Of a DNA stretch of 64,000 nt, positions 63,660-64,000 are shown in pieces. Within the stretch, counting starts at the first letter, position 1; the number at the start of each line of letters is the position of its first letter. Location of the stretch: positions 1,453,501-1,517,500 of the forward strand of contig NZ_CP044545.1 in NCBI RefSeq assembly GCF_008935075.1. The letters are read 5' to 3'. Origin of the DNA: Pradoshia sp. D12. GTDB taxonomy: Bacteria > Bacillota > Bacilli > Bacillales > Pradoshiaceae. Made by a program: the position numbers and the translations under genes. The notes beneath the pieces were generated by a model, which saw only the letters and a list, made by a program, of their open reading frames with translations, did not search any database and was not told where the DNA came from.

Positions 63660-64000
63660 CTAATTCACCTCGATCATCAGTCTTTAATAACTATCGGTAT
63701 TAAATTTAATTTTACCTTAAAATTCCATAATATCACCAAACTAAATTAGATAAACCAGATTGATCAAAAGATAAAAAAGAATGGAGAAGAAATGAGGGAT
63801 GTCGGGGATTGAACAAAGTGTTTGGTGGTTTAATCGATCCTTTCCTATCTATATAGACATAAAAAATGGCCGATTTCTAAAAATCGACCATTCTTTTTTT
63901 AAATAGCGGTCTGTTCGTATTTAAAAGATGGAACCGTTATAAATTGGTTTTATTTAATTTGAAATTCATTTCTGGATAATAAGCGTTTTTAACCAATACA
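63660..64000. other. Terminal intergenic stretch
   Basis: No gene is supported in the last 341 bp apart from the terminator at 63861-63900. The next gene probably lies beyond the window. Confidence 0.5.
63861..63900. terminator. Bidirectional terminator near the window end
   Basis: AATGGCCGATTT pairs with AAATCGACCATT (one G-U), with A-rich sequence before and seven T after. Confidence 0.88.

Noticed and set aside
1-64000. tRNA, rRNA, CRISPR arrays, insertion sequences, prophage
   Set aside because: No cloverleaf, rRNA segment, regular spacer-repeat pattern, transposase or phage structural gene was found on either strand by reading. The single lytic transglycosylase has no phage neighbours.

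Overview
This window is a chromosomal segment of a low-GC, endospore-forming Bacillaceae bacterium. The evidence is AT-rich DNA, strong AGGAGG-type ribosome binding sites with frequent GTG and TTG starts, spoVS, ricA, a comK-like gene, and the Bacillus core order ymfF-ymfH-ymfI-ymfK-ymfM-pgsA-cinA-recA-rny-ymdB-spoVS-tdh-kbl-miaB-ricA. The species cannot be named from the sequence alone.

Positions 1 to 23.1 kb are a conserved core. They hold the tail of a BMP-type sugar/nucleoside permease, two M16-like proteins, the EF-P-linked reductase YmfI, YmfK, the RodZ-like YmfM, phospholipid synthesis (pgsA), cinA and SOS-controlled recA. RNase Y, YmdB and SpoVS follow, then an M19 dipeptidase, a 2-oxoacid:ferredoxin oxidoreductase pair, threonine catabolism (tdh-kbl), a signal peptidase, and miaB-ricA. 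A minus-strand GNAT acetyltransferase sits inside the block behind what looks like a leader-peptide attenuator. Synteny breaks after ricA: cotE and mutS do not follow.

Positions 23 to 38.7 kb are accessory. They hold a phospholipase D-type enzyme, a Gfo/Idh/MocA oxidoreductase and an unusual peptide ABC transporter. That transporter has a fused double ATPase on the opposite strand, two permeases with long extra N-terminal regions, and a substrate-binding protein whose fold appears circularly permuted. A TPM/LemA pair, a frameshifted tryptophan-rich sensory protein gene, a DUF4129-like fragment, a LuxR-type regulator with an atypical receiver, a degenerate EAL protein and a DsbA-family oxidoreductase complete this part.

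Positions 39 to 50 kb hold PEP carboxylase, a ComK-like regulator behind a long structured leader, a DUF2187 protein and a six-gene lipid operon. That operon encodes an acyl-CoA ligase, an R2-like ligand-binding oxidase with all metal and crosslink residues, an acyl-CoA dehydrogenase, a FabG-like reductase and two MaoC-type dehydratases. A canonical cre site lies upstream of it.

Positions 50 to 64 kb are small and often decaying genes. They include an ABC-3 permease fragment, a frameshifted DUF3953-like gene, a DUF6440-like remnant and a multiply broken minus-strand gene. Among them are intact genes for a zinc-ribbon HtrA-like protease, 6-phosphogluconate dehydrogenase, a YocH-like LysM/3D wall protein, a second signal peptidase, a DinB protein, a secreted lytic transglycosylase and a Nudix hydrolase. 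I saw no rRNA, tRNA, CRISPR array or intact insertion sequence.
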